Part shown: piece after piece, positions 24,951 to 33,335 of the stretch
Layout of the letters: every line of letters begins with the position of its first letter
Position numbering within the stretch: the first letter of the stretch is position 1
Assembly (NCBI GenBank): GCA_018714565.1
Contig: DVNH01000044.1
Coordinates: forward strand, 1-37,074
Direction: 5' to 3'
DNA length: 37,074 bases
Source: Candidatus Merdicola faecigallinarum
Lineage (GTDB): Bacteria > Bacillota > Clostridia > TANB77 > CAG-508
Program-made: the position numbers and the translations under genes
The notes under the pieces: model-generated
Databases searched by the model: none
Told to the model about the DNA's origin: nothing
Seen by the model: only the letters and a program-made list of their open reading frames with translations

Positions 24951-24992
24951 AACAAAAACACCTCTATGAAGAATATTCTTCATAGAGGTGCT
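24951..24992 (-). terminator. T-box attenuator terminator
   Basis: A perfect palindrome CACCTCTATGAAGAAT with its complement (24959-24990) is followed on the minus strand by TTTTTGTTTT. It is the terminator arm of the T-box and lies 80 bases before the next start codon. Confidence 0.9.
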
Positions 24993-24994
24993 TT

Positions 24995-25165
24995 TATCTT
25001 TACACGGTTCCACTCTAAGTTTCACTCTTAATTGATTATAACGTCATCAACGTCCTAATTTTCATTAGAAGCTCTGAGGTAGTTTTTCAAATAGTTCCAT
25101 CTAGATTTGCTTACAGCCTATGACAAATCCTCTCTTTTGACAATTTCTATTTTACTTTTCCTCTT
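24995..25165 (-). promoter_or_regulatory. T-box riboswitch leader (thrS operon)
   Basis: The minus strand holds the T-box sequence AGAGTGGAACCGTG (25003-25016), followed by the terminator hairpin. Upstream is a stem with CTAAT/ATTAG (stem III) and a Stem I region (about 25060-25140) with GATTTG/CAAATC and the closing GAGG/CCTC. The TGGA of the T-box pairs with a tRNA 3' end of the form UCCA. I could not fix the specifier loop. The overlapping ACTACC at about 25077-25082 offers ACU or ACC, both threonine codons, in keeping with thrS downstream. A TTGAAA/TATATA promoter may overlap the end of the glycosyltransferase gene (about 25184-25214). Confidence 0.85.
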
Positions 25166-25201
25166 CTCTGCCTTTTTACTATTTATTATATATCTTTTAT
25201 A

Positions 25202-26464
25202 TTATACTTTTTCAACAACTTCTACTGTTTCTTTTTCTCCTACTTCTTGAATCTTAATATCTCTTACGTGATCAATCTTTTCCCAACTTGTATCACGTTT
25301 AAATAAACATTTAAAGTTGATTAATAGCCATGATCCTAAGAATAAAGGATAGCATAATAATCCTCTTATCATAGGTTTAATTGGTCTATGATCTAATTTT
25401 AATATTAAAATTCCTGTTAAGATTGGGAAAATAAATGTTGGTATTAAATATCTTAAATAGTTCATAATAAGATCTGCTGTTGTCATTCCATTTCCTAAAT
25501 ACATTACTGTATTTAAGACAAGTAAAATTAATGTTATTACAAACATTGGAATACTTCCTAAGATGTATAATAAACCATCTACATTCATTAAAGTTTTGTG
25601 TTCTTTTACAGCTAATGCTAAGGATTTTGTATATTTTTCAATACATTGAATATGTCCTACTGACCATCTTGTTCTTTGTTTCCAAGATTGTTTAAATCCT
25701 ACTGGTTGCTCATCATACACGATTGCATCTGTTGCCCAGCCTAATTTTCTACCTTGAATAATTCTTTTTAATGAAAACTCGATATCTTCTGTTAATGTCT
25801 CTGTATCCCATCCATTTGGTTTTATTACATCAAATTTCACCATAAATCCTGTTCCATTTAATAAAGGAGATAATCCTAAATTATATCTTGCTAAATGATA
25901 AAAACGATGCATTGTCCAATAGAAGATAGCATAACCTGCTGTTACCCAGCTATCTGTTGGGTTTTTAATATCACGATATCCTTGTACAACATCTTCTCCT
26001 TGGCAAAGTTTTTTATTCATTGCTTTTATAAAATTCTTATCTACGATGTTATCAGAATCGAAAATTAATAAAGCATCGTAAGGTGCATCTTCTTCGATTT
26101 TTTGTTTTAAAAACCATTGAAGTGCATAACCTTTTGTTTTCTTTGTATTATCGAATCTTTCATATACAATTGCTCCCGCGTCTTTTGCAATTTGAGCTGT
26201 ATGATCCGTACAATTATCTGCAATTACAAAAATATCATATAAATCTTTTGGGTAATCTTGATTTTTTAAACTTTCTATTAAATTTCCTACTACTGCTTCT
26301 TCATTATGTGCAGGTATGATCGCCATAAACCTATGATCTTTTTTAATCTTTAATGGTTTTTCTTTTAGTTTTACTAAAGAACATACACTTACCATAATTT
26401 GATATAGCCAAAATATTGTCAGAATCCAAACTAATGCTTGTTGAATTACATATAAATATTCCAT
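25202..26464 (-). CDS. Membrane GT2 glycosyltransferase (processive, polysaccharide-synthase type)
   Basis: This 420-residue protein has an N-terminal membrane segment (about 8-30), a GT-A domain and about three to four C-terminal segments (from about 290). Catalytic residues are FDSD (135-138), TEDIEF (225-230) and the processive-enzyme motif QRTRW (263-267). PAHNEEAVVGNLIESL is the standard UDP-sugar-binding start. The family includes poly-N-acetylglucosamine, hyaluronan and cellulose synthases and cell-wall glycolipid enzymes. The product polymer is not determined, and no partner deacetylase or export genes are near. The start has a GAGAGG ribosome binding site. Confidence 0.88.
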   Translation of the reverse strand: MEYLYVIQQALVWILTIFWLYQIMVSVCSLVKLKEKPLKIKKDHRFMAIIPAHNEEAVVGNLIESLKNQDYPKDLYDIFVIADNCTDHTAQIAKDAGAIVYERFDNTKKTKGYALQWFLKQKIEEDAPYDALLIFDSDNIVDKNFIKAMNKKLCQGEDVVQGYRDIKNPTDSWVTAGYAIFYWTMHRFYHLARYNLGLSPLLNGTGFMVKFDVIKPNGWDTETLTEDIEFSLKRIIQGRKLGWATDAIVYDEQPVGFKQSWKQRTRWSVGHIQCIEKYTKSLALAVKEHKTLMNVDGLLYILGSIPMFVITLILLVLNTVMYLGNGMTTADLIMNYLRYLIPTFIFPILTGILILKLDHRPIKPMIRGLLCYPLFLGSWLLINFKCLFKRDTSWEKIDHVRDIKIQEVGEKETVEVVEKV

Positions 26465-26516
26465 TTTCTACCTCTCTAATTTTATCTATCGCTATATATT
26501 ATTCACTACTTTTTAT

Positions 26517-26545
26517 ATTATACTATTATTATGTTTTTTTTGCAA
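26517..26545 (-). promoter_or_regulatory. Promoter of the GT2 gene
   Basis: TTGCAA-N17-TATAAT on the minus strand. The leader to the start codon is about 45 bases. Confidence 0.7.
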
Positions 26546-26653
26546 CTTTTTAATATGAATTTATTGTAATTTATACTAATTTAAGAAAACCTTAAGATTC
26601 CATGTTTCCGTAAGAATTTTTTTCTTTCTTTTTACCTTTTGATAAGCTTCTTC

Positions 26654-28774
26654 TTATGCTTCTTCCTCTTTCTCGTCTTCAACATCTTTCATACTTAAAT
26701 TAATACGATCTTGATCATCAATTTCGATTACTTTTACTTTTACTCGATCACCAATTTGAAGAACATCTTCTACTTTATTTACTCTCTCTTTTGAAATTTT
26801 TGAAATATGAAGTAATCCTTCTTTTCCTCCACCAATATCAACAAATGCTCCAAAATTCAAGATTCTTACTACAGTTCCTTCGTAAATCTGATTTACCTCT
26901 ATCTCTCTTGCAATCTCTTCGATCATAGTTAGCGCTTTTTTGGCAGCTTCCATATCGGAAGAATAAATAAATACTTTTCCGTCTTCTTCGATATCAATCT
27001 TTACTCCTGTCTCCCCAATGATTTTATTAATCATTTTTCCTCCAGGTCCAATTACATCTTTTATTTTATCTACACTGATTGTTGTATTTACAATTCTTGG
27101 TGCATATTTTGAAACTTCTTTTCTTGGTTCACTAATTTGTTTTAACATTATCTCATCTAAAATATAGTCTCTTGCTACTTTTGTTCTTTCAAATGCTTCT
27201 TTAATGATGTCATAAGTTAAACCATCTATTTTTATATCTACTTGAATTGCTGTAATTCCGTCTTTCGTTCCACCTACTTTGAAATCCATATCTCCGAAGA
27301 AATCTTCAATTCCTTGGATATCAGTAAGCATAATATAATCATCAGAACCATCTGGATCTGTTACAAGTCCAGTTGAAATTCCTGCTACTGGCTTTTTGAT
27401 TGGAACACCTGCATCCATTAATGCTAATGTACTACCACAAATACTTGCTTGTGATGTAGATCCATTTGAAGAAAGTACTTCTGATACTACTCTAATTGCA
27501 TATGGAAAATCTTCTACAGATGGAATTACTGGTACAAGTGCTTTTTCTGCTAATGCTCCATGTCCAATTTCTCTTCTTCCCGGTCCTCTTGTAGGTCTTG
27601 CTTCTCCTACACTGTATGCTGGAAAATTATAATGGTGCATATAACGTTTACTTTCTTCTTCATCAATTCCATCTAAGGTTTGTTCTTCTGATATCATTCC
27701 TAATGTTGCAACAGATAATACTTGTGTTTGACCTCTTGTAAATAAAGCACTTCCATGAACTCTTGGTAATAATCCAACTTCACAAGATAATGGTCTGATT
27801 TCATCAATCTTTCTTCCATCTGGTCTTTTATGTTCTTTATAAATCATTTCTCTTACACATTTTTTCTCTAAGTCGTGAATACTTGTTGTAATATGATACA
27901 TTGCCTTTTCAGTTTCTTCTTCTCCATGTTTTTCAGTATAATAAGCAATAATATCTTCTGTAAGCTTGTCCATATTGGCATCTCTTACTTCTTTTTCTTG
28001 TGCCTGCACATCTTGGTACATTCTTTCTTTAAAGTTTTGCTCAATTTCGTTATAGACATCAGGATCTACTGCAAAAGACAAATACTCAAATTTTGGTTTT
28101 CCAATTTCTTTTTGAACCATTTCAATAAAGTCACATACCTTTTTAATTTCTGTATGAGCTTGTTTAATTGCTTCTAACATAATATCATTTGGTATTTCGT
28201 CTGCTCCCGCTTCTATCATTGCAATTTTTTCTCTTGTTCCTGCAACTGTTAGATTTAATCTGCTTTTATCTCTTTGCTCTGCATTTGGATTGATAATAAT
28301 TTGGTCATCCACATATCCAACATTAACTGCAGCAGTAGGTCCTCCAAAAGGAATATCCGAAATAGAAAGTGCAGCCGAAGCTCCTATCATTGCACACACT
28401 TCTGGTGAATTATCTTGATCTACCGATAAAGCGGTTGCTACTACACATACATCATTTCTAAAATCTTTTGGAAATAAAGGTCTTAATGGTCTATCAATTG
28501 CTCTAGAAGTAAGAATTGCTTTTTCACTTGGTTTTCCTTCTCTTTTTTGGAAACTACCTGGTATTTTTCCAACAGCATATAATTTTTCTTCATAATCTAC
28601 AGAAAGAGGAAAGAAATCGATTCCTTCTCTTGGCTCTTTTGATGCTGTTACATTTACAATAACAGCAGTATCTCCATAACGCACTAAAACACTTCCATTC
28701 GCTAATTCTGCCATTTTTCCTGTTTCAAATGTAAGTGTTCTTCCTGCTAATTCCATTGAATAGGTCTTAAACAT
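26654..28774 (-). CDS. pnp: Polyribonucleotide nucleotidyltransferase (PNPase)
   Basis: This 706-residue 3'-5' phosphorolytic exonuclease acts in RNA decay. It has two RNase PH domains (GRLTFETGKMAELANGS-like start; second core with GRTRGPGRREIGHG-type residues at TRGPGRREIGHGALAEKAL), a KH domain (KIKDVIGPGGKMINKII) and a C-terminal S1 domain (GTVVRILNFGAFVDIGG). ATG 28774 is the start, because AAAGGAGAAT lies right before it and MFKTYSMELAGR is the usual N-terminus; longer upstream frames lack a ribosome binding site. It follows rpsO by 192 bases, the common rpsO-pnp order. Confidence 0.96.
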   Translation of the reverse strand: MFKTYSMELAGRTLTFETGKMAELANGSVLVRYGDTAVIVNVTASKEPREGIDFFPLSVDYEEKLYAVGKIPGSFQKREGKPSEKAILTSRAIDRPLRPLFPKDFRNDVCVVATALSVDQDNSPEVCAMIGASAALSISDIPFGGPTAAVNVGYVDDQIIINPNAEQRDKSRLNLTVAGTREKIAMIEAGADEIPNDIMLEAIKQAHTEIKKVCDFIEMVQKEIGKPKFEYLSFAVDPDVYNEIEQNFKERMYQDVQAQEKEVRDANMDKLTEDIIAYYTEKHGEEETEKAMYHITTSIHDLEKKCVREMIYKEHKRPDGRKIDEIRPLSCEVGLLPRVHGSALFTRGQTQVLSVATLGMISEEQTLDGIDEEESKRYMHHYNFPAYSVGEARPTRGPGRREIGHGALAEKALVPVIPSVEDFPYAIRVVSEVLSSNGSTSQASICGSTLALMDAGVPIKKPVAGISTGLVTDPDGSDDYIMLTDIQGIEDFFGDMDFKVGGTKDGITAIQVDIKIDGLTYDIIKEAFERTKVARDYILDEIMLKQISEPRKEVSKYAPRIVNTTISVDKIKDVIGPGGKMINKIIGETGVKIDIEEDGKVFIYSSDMEAAKKALTMIEEIAREIEVNQIYEGTVVRILNFGAFVDIGGGKEGLLHISKISKERVNKVEDVLQIGDRVKVKVIEIDDQDRINLSMKDVEDEKEEEA

Positions 28775-28924
28775 ATTTTTATTCTCCTTTATCTTTATAT
28801 TACACACCTTTCGTATAACAATAAATTAGATGTAACCTCTATGATATATTAAGCATTTTTTTCTTTTTAATACATCATACAAGCTACTTTCTAATTTTCA
28901 TATTATACGTTTAAATAATGTAAC

Positions 28925-28955
28925 ATAGGACGTTTGATAATTCCAAACGCCCTAT
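28925..28955 (-). ncRNA. Hairpin in the rpsO-pnp spacer
   Basis: ATAGGGCGTTTG pairs with CAAACGTCCTAT (one G-U) around a short loop on the minus strand. There is no T-tract, so it is not a plain terminator. It is in the place where some bacteria have an RNase-processed stem that controls pnp. That role is inferred. Confidence 0.5.
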
Positions 28956-28966
28956 ATCTTCCTGTT

Positions 28967-29230
28967 TTATTTTCTTAATCCTAATTTTTCAACGATATCT
29001 CTATATCTTTGAACATCTTTTTTTGCTAAGTAATTTAATAAGTTTCTTCTTGAACCTACCATTTTTAAAAGTCCTCTTCTAGAATGATTATCTTTCTTGT
29101 GAACTTTTAAATGTTCTGTTAACTCATTAATTCTTTCTGTTAAAAGAGCGATTTGTACTTCTGGTGAACCAGTATCTTTTTCATCTCTTTTATAAGTATT
29201 AATTACTTCTTGCTTTCTTTCTTTTGTCAT
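28967..29230 (-). CDS. rpsO: 30S ribosomal protein S15
   Basis: This 87-residue protein is full length: [17 protein letters not shown], the helix [26 protein letters not shown] and [21 protein letters not shown]. It binds 16S rRNA at the central junction. ATG 29230 is chosen because TAGGAGGTG lies just upstream. A 13-codon longer frame covers the ribosome binding site and is not part of the family. Confidence 0.96.
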   Translation of the reverse strand: MTKERKQEVINTYKRDEKDTGSPEVQIALLTERINELTEHLKVHKKDNHSRRGLLKMVGSRRNLLNYLAKKDVQRYRDIVEKLGLRK

Positions 29231-29300
29231 TTTAGCACCTCCTAATTTTTTCTTCCTTAAACTGAGCAAAGCTTAGGTGTGTTTTTTGCTTTTGCTAAGT
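29231..29300 (-). promoter_or_regulatory. rpsO leader with possible S15 autoregulatory stem
   Basis: In the short 5' leader, TTAGCAAAAGC can pair with GCTTTGCT around a loop of about 15 bases, just upstream of the ribosome binding site. S15 commonly represses its own mRNA through leader structures of unrelated shapes. The role here is inferred. Confidence 0.35.
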
Positions 29301-29323
29301 ATAAGGTAATTTTTAACATTCTT

Positions 29324-29352
29324 ATTTTACTATATTATCTAATGAAAATCAA
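29324..29352 (-). promoter_or_regulatory. rpsO promoter
   Basis: TTGATT-N17-TAAAAT on the minus strand, giving a leader of about 85 bases. It lies back to back with the promoter of the pseudouridine synthase gene. Confidence 0.65.
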
Positions 29353-29379
29353 GCTTTCGGATTAAAAAACATTTGATTC

Positions 29380-29407
29380 TTGACTTTCTCTTGTTTTTTT
29401 GTAAAAT
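29380..29407 (+). promoter_or_regulatory. Promoter of the RluA-family gene
   Basis: TTGACT-N16-TAAAAT on the plus strand, 33 bases before the start codon. Confidence 0.65.
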
Positions 29408-29440
29408 AATGATAATAATTTAAATAGGAGTTAATTTTCA

Positions 29441-30316
29441 ATGTATTTATCATATTGTATTCAAAATACGGATTCTTATCAAACAATAAAAGAAGTCTTA
29501 AAAAGTTATTTTCATATTTCTGATCGACTTTTATTAAAATTAAAAAAACAAAATAAAGTGTTTTTGAATCATTCTCCCTGTCCAATTTATAGACCAGTAC
29601 ATGCAGGAGATATTATCAGTTTTTTATTAGATTTTGAAGAAGATAATTCTAATATCATTCCTTGTCAAATGGATCTTTCCATTATATACGAAGACCCTTT
29701 TTATCTTGTGATTGATAAACCTGCAAATCTTGCAACACATCCTTCTATTTCTCATTATTCTAATAGTTTATCCAATGGTATTCGTTTTTATTTTGATCAA
29801 ATTGGATTAAAAAAGAAAATTCGTATTGTAAACCGCTTGGATAAAAATACTTCTGGTTTAGTTCTATGTGCAAAAAATGAGTATATTCAAGAATGCTTGA
29901 TTCAACAAATGCAAAAAAATCAAATACAGAAAGAATATCTTGGTATTTTAACCGGATATTTGTATGAAAAGTCAGGAACAATTGATGCTCCTATTGCACG
30001 AAAAAGTGGAAGTATTATCGAACGCTGTATTGATCCTAATGGTGAACGTGCAATTACTCATTATACTGTACTTCAAGAATCCGATGGTCTTTCTTTGGTA
30101 AAATTCCGACTTGAAACTGGTAGAACTCATCAAATTCGAGTTCATTCTTCTTACATTGGTCATCCAATTTTAGGTGACTCTTTATATGGAACAGAATCCA
30201 GTCTCATTTCTAGACAAGCTTTACATAGTTATCATCTAAGTTTTTATCATCCTGTTAATAAGCAGTTTGTAGAATATACTTCTCCTTTACCAAAAGATAT
30301 GCTCTTTTTGTTTTAA
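29441..30316 (+). CDS. RluA-family RNA pseudouridine synthase
   Basis: This 291-residue protein has the RluA catalytic motif NRLDKNTSGL with Asp134, the core YEDPFYLVIDKPANLATHPS, and the C-terminal LETGRTHQIRVHSSYIGHPILGDSLYG. The N-terminal 60 or so residues include a reduced S4-like element (LLLKLKKQNKVFLN; RPVHAGDIISF). It makes pseudouridine in rRNA or tRNA; the exact site cannot be told. The start at 29441 has a TAGGAG ribosome binding site. It is divergent from rpsO. Confidence 0.9.
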   Translation: MYLSYCIQNTDSYQTIKEVLKSYFHISDRLLLKLKKQNKVFLNHSPCPIYRPVHAGDIISFLLDFEEDNSNIIPCQMDLSIIYEDPFYLVIDKPANLATHPSISHYSNSLSNGIRFYFDQIGLKKKIRIVNRLDKNTSGLVLCAKNEYIQECLIQQMQKNQIQKEYLGILTGYLYEKSGTIDAPIARKSGSIIERCIDPNGERAITHYTVLQESDGLSLVKFRLETGRTHQIRVHSSYIGHPILGDSLYGTESSLISRQALHSYHLSFYHPVNKQFVEYTSPLPKDMLFLF

Positions 30317-30320
30317 CTAC

Positions 30321-30394
30321 AAAAAGATAGTTTTTAAAGTTTTTCCGTTAATAAATAATTATAAGGAAGATTCACTTTAAATTCTATCTTTTTT
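30321..30394. terminator. Shared terminator between the RluA-family gene and rnpB
   Basis: AAAAAGATAG and CTATCTTTTTT, then inner TTAAAGT and ACTTTAA, form a two-part stem with a large loop and T-tracts on both strands. The genes on either side converge on it. Confidence 0.7.
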
Positions 30395-30420
30395 CGTTCG
30401 ACATTATATATCATTCATAA

Positions 30421-30757
30421 GTAAATCGATAAGCCGGGTTCTGTCGTTGAATAGTCATTTATCTAGTATATATGTTACCATATATCTCAAGCCACCAATA
30501 AGAGGACGACGAGCAGTCTTAACCCTCAATCTCGGTGTTGCTCCAGATGGGGTTTACATTGACCTAATATGTCACCATATTAGCGGTAAGCTCTTACCTC
30601 ACCTTTTCACCCTTACCTAAAAATAGGCGGTTGTTTTCTGTTGCACTTTCCTTAAGGTTTCCCTCACTGGACGTTATCCAGCATCTTTGCTCTATGGAGC
30701 CCGGACTTTCCTCGTACGCTGCTTTTCAGCCTTGCTATACGCGACTATTTGATTTAC
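30421..30757 (-). ncRNA. rnpB: RNase P RNA
   Basis: The catalytic RNA of RNase P, which trims tRNA 5' ends. On the minus strand the P1 helix is GTAAATC at the 5' end with GATTTAC at the 3' end. Universal parts are GAGGAAAGTCCGGGCTCC (P3-P4 start), GAGGGAAACC, the AAGGTGAAAAGG-type stretch and the 3' ACAGAACCCGGCTTAT (P4 partner). Length is about 337 bases, of the ancestral type A in general layout. It has its own promoter. Confidence 0.95.
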
Positions 30758-30765
30758 TCTTTTTT

Positions 30766-30794
30766 ATTTTAAACGTTTTTAGCTAAAAAGTCAA
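30766..30794 (-). promoter_or_regulatory. rnpB promoter
   Basis: TTGACT-N17-TAAAAT on the minus strand, 8 bases before the P1 helix begins, so transcription should start at the RNA's 5' end. Confidence 0.78.
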
Positions 30795-30858
30795 ATTTGA
30801 GTTCTCTTCTTATTGTTTTTCTGATCATTTTTTATTTTTTAATATTCTTTTATCTTTT

Positions 30859-31725
30859 TTATGCTTCTATTAAATTCAATTCTTGTATTAGATTTTTATA
30901 TTTAATATATAAAAGATCTTTATCCATTTTGGATACCGAGGATTGAAATTCTTTTAATAATACATATGCTTTATTTACATTATAATGATTTTCGTTAGTA
31001 ATATTATTTACAATTGGCATAAATTTTTCTTCTGCCTTTGTTAAATCATTTTTTATACCGTCCCAATTGTCTTGTTCAATTTTTGCATATGCATTCATAA
31101 CTTCCGCTTTCGTTTTTAATAAGTCCGTCTTTATTGTATTTTGAATTGTTCCTTCCACATATTTCGGTAAATATTGATATAATTTTGCTAGATAAGTTAA
31201 TGTATTATTTTTATCTTCACTTTTTGCATAAGCAATTAGCTGATCTAAATCTTGATTAAAATTACTTATTTCATTTTTATCTATATTGGTCTGATACAAA
31301 TCCATCATAATGGAAGACCAGCTAGAATATAATCTTTCTATCTCGATTTTTGTACTTTCCCAATTAGTATTTTGATCATTTACTAAAACATCTCCTGGCT
31401 GTGCGGAATAATGTATAGTAGTATTATTTTTATTTGTTTCATTTTCGCTTGATTGTCCTTCTCCTCCCCCTGAAGACTCTGATGATGTTTTTTTCTGTTT
31501 TGCAGAATCCGTAATTTCTTGTGACTTTATTTGATAATTCTGTAAACTAATATGATTCATCTGATTTAGAGAGCTTATTAAATAAGAATCTAAAAATTCA
31601 ATTTCTTCTTCTATCTTCTCTGCTAATAATTCTTCTTCTGTTTTTTGACTACAACCAGTTAAAAGCATAAATGCCAACAATAAAAAAAAGAAAAATTTCA
31701 ATATTTGAATTGATTTTTGTTGCAT
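30859..31725 (-). CDS. Unrecognised lipoprotein
   Basis: This 288-residue protein has a lipoprotein signal peptide with lipobox LLTGC (Cys25). The mature part is helical: EEELLAEKIEEEIEFLDSYL, a Ser/Gly/Glu-rich linker (about 73-98), then several helices up to ELNLIEA. It should be anchored to the outer face of the membrane. No enzyme motif is seen. The start at 31725 has a TGGAGG ribosome binding site. It is divergent from the small gene at 31840. Confidence 0.72.
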   Translation of the reverse strand: MQQKSIQILKFFFFLLLAFMLLTGCSQKTEEELLAEKIEEEIEFLDSYLISSLNQMNHISLQNYQIKSQEITDSAKQKKTSSESSGGGEGQSSENETNKNNTTIHYSAQPGDVLVNDQNTNWESTKIEIERLYSSWSSIMMDLYQTNIDKNEISNFNQDLDQLIAYAKSEDKNNTLTYLAKLYQYLPKYVEGTIQNTIKTDLLKTKAEVMNAYAKIEQDNWDGIKNDLTKAEEKFMPIVNNITNENHYNVNKAYVLLKEFQSSVSKMDKDLLYIKYKNLIQELNLIEA

Positions 31726-31839
31726 GGTTCCTCCAACTTAAAATTAAAATTTAATTATATTCTTTCCAAAAAATTACCTTTTATTCGATTGCATAGATAA
31801 AACAATATCTGAAATACTAATTTTAAAGGAGAAATATTT

Positions 31840-32121
31840 ATGCAAACAAAAGTTAATTTATATAGTATGAAAAAAGGAGAAATTAACCACTTTTTAAATC
31901 TATTCTATGAAAAAACTTTTTCATTGGAAGATTCTTTGACATGGGAAAAAGAATATAAAAATCCCATTGAACTTGCTGATATTATTGGAAGTTTTATTGA
32001 TAATAACGATAAATTTCAAATCAATATGTGGATTAGTCTAGATGAAGGATTATTAATCAATGTGACAGATGATAATGCAGATAGTATCATTCGCTATTTG
32101 TATGAAAGATTTCCTTATTAA
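31840..32121 (+). CDS. Small unrecognised protein
   Basis: This 93-residue acidic soluble protein begins MQTKVNLYSMKKGEINHFLNLFY and ends IRYLYERFPY. An AAAGGAG ribosome binding site sits ahead of the ATG. The pattern of two helices and WISLDEGLLINVTDDNADSIIRYL strands suggests a folded domain, but I do not recognise a family. It is the only plus-strand gene between rnpB and the right edge. Confidence 0.6.
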   Translation: MQTKVNLYSMKKGEINHFLNLFYEKTFSLEDSLTWEKEYKNPIELADIIGSFIDNNDKFQINMWISLDEGLLINVTDDNADSIIRYLYERFPY

Positions 32122-32177
32122 GCTTCTACTAATATCATATCATTCTTAGTTAACAATACTTATCTGCTAAGCCCCAT

Positions 32178-32213
32178 AAAAAAGAAAGGAATGAAACTTT
32201 TTCGTTTCACTCC
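32178..32213 (-). terminator. Intrinsic terminator of dtd
   Basis: On the minus strand AGGAGTGAAAC pairs with GTTTCATTCCT (one G-U) around a GAAAAA loop, then TTCTTTTTT. It lies just after the dtd stop. Confidence 0.8.
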
Positions 32214-32230
32214 TGTTTTTATTGCATATC

Positions 32231-32668
32231 TTATTCTTCTATTATGATAGTAACCGGTCCATCATTTACTAAAGATACTTCCATATGAGCTCCAAATTCT
32301 CCTGTTTCTACTTTTATTCCATTCTTTTTACATTCCGAAATAAAATACTCATATAATTCATTTGCTTTTTCTGGCGCAGCTGCTTTTACAAAACTTGGTC
32401 GATTTCCTTTTTTAGTATCTGCATATAATGTGAATTGTGATACAATTAATAATTCTCCTCCAATATCTTTTATCGAAAGATTCATTTTCCCATTTTGATC
32501 TTCAAATACTCTTAGCCCACAAACTTTTTTTACTAATTTATCTACATTTTCTTTTGCATCTTCGTGCGTTACTCCTAACAATATTAAAAAACCTTTTTCA
32601 ATTTTTCCTACACTATTTTCTTTTACTTTTACTTCTGCTTGTTTTACTCTTTGTACAACCAGTTTCAT
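32231..32668 (-). CDS. dtd: D-aminoacyl-tRNA deacylase
   Basis: This 145-residue protein removes D-amino acids (and glycine wrongly placed on tRNA-Ala) from tRNA. The active-site motifs are SQFTLYAD and the Gly-cisPro motif NDGPVT near the C-terminus. The start is [13 protein letters not shown] and the length is normal. An AAGGAG ribosome binding site precedes it. It is 52 bases after the zinc-ribbon gene and may share its transcript with gpsA. Confidence 0.95.
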   Translation of the reverse strand: MKLVVQRVKQAEVKVKENSVGKIEKGFLILLGVTHEDAKENVDKLVKKVCGLRVFEDQNGKMNLSIKDIGGELLIVSQFTLYADTKKGNRPSFVKAAAPEKANELYEYFISECKKNGIKVETGEFGAHMEVSLVNDGPVTIIIEE

Positions 32669-32720
32669 AATGCTTCTCCTTTTTTACTTTCTATATTTTT
32701 CCGTTTCTATTTATTGCTTT

Positions 32721-33260
32721 TTAAACGATTTCATCATCTTCCAATTCTATATTTTCTTCTACATCTTTGCTTGTTTTTTCTTTCCCACTTATTTGCGTTT
32801 CTTTTCTTTTGCTTTCTTCTACTAATTCTTTATTCTCCTCTATTTTTTTCTCATCTTCTTCTTGTTTTTCCTGATTCTCTCTTATTTCTTCTTCCTTCGT
32901 CTGCTTTATTCCACAATTGGGACAAAAATGAGCATCAATATCCATTTCATAAAAACAATGAAAACACTGTTTCCTATCTTTTAAATGTAGAATTTCTGCT
33001 CGCGCTTCTTCAATCTCACTTGCTAAAATATCTATTTGAGCACATAATTCTAAAAGCTCTTCTTTTATTTCAATTTTTTCTTCTCGAATATACTTTTCAT
33101 ATACCTTTTTTCCTATTTCTTCGTATAAGTCTGAAATATTTGATTTGTTCATACTCATTGCAATTTTCAATTTTGTTTCTTTTGCCAGTTTACTTGTTTT
33201 TTCTGCAGTTACTTTATAAGTTTTGGTTGCTTTTTTTCCAATTTTATCTAGCAATTCCAT
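32721..33260 (-). CDS. Coiled-coil protein with central zinc ribbon
   Basis: This 179-residue protein has an N-terminal helical part (KIGKKATKTYKVTAEKTSKLAKETK; a coiled coil at 60-95) and a zinc ribbon, Cys99, Cys102, Cys113 and Cys116 in QCFHCFYEM and HFCPNCGIKQ. A long Glu/Lys-rich tail ends in acidic residues. Such proteins are common in Clostridia and not understood. The start has an AAGGAGG ribosome binding site. It lies between gpsA and dtd on the same strand. Confidence 0.65.
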   Translation of the reverse strand: MELLDKIGKKATKTYKVTAEKTSKLAKETKLKIAMSMNKSNISDLYEEIGKKVYEKYIREEKIEIKEELLELCAQIDILASEIEEARAEILHLKDRKQCFHCFYEMDIDAHFCPNCGIKQTKEEEIRENQEKQEEDEKKIEENKELVEESKRKETQISGKEKTSKDVEENIELEDDEIV

Positions 33261-33335
33261 CTTTCGTTCCTCCTTGCTATTTACTTTTAGTTTTAGTATG
33301 AACCATCTTTCTATTTTTATTACAAAATTCTATTT

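Noticed and set aside
26581..26640. Terminator after pnp
   Set aside because: Only weak short inverted repeats (TTAAG/CTTAA) with no convincing stem plus T-tract.
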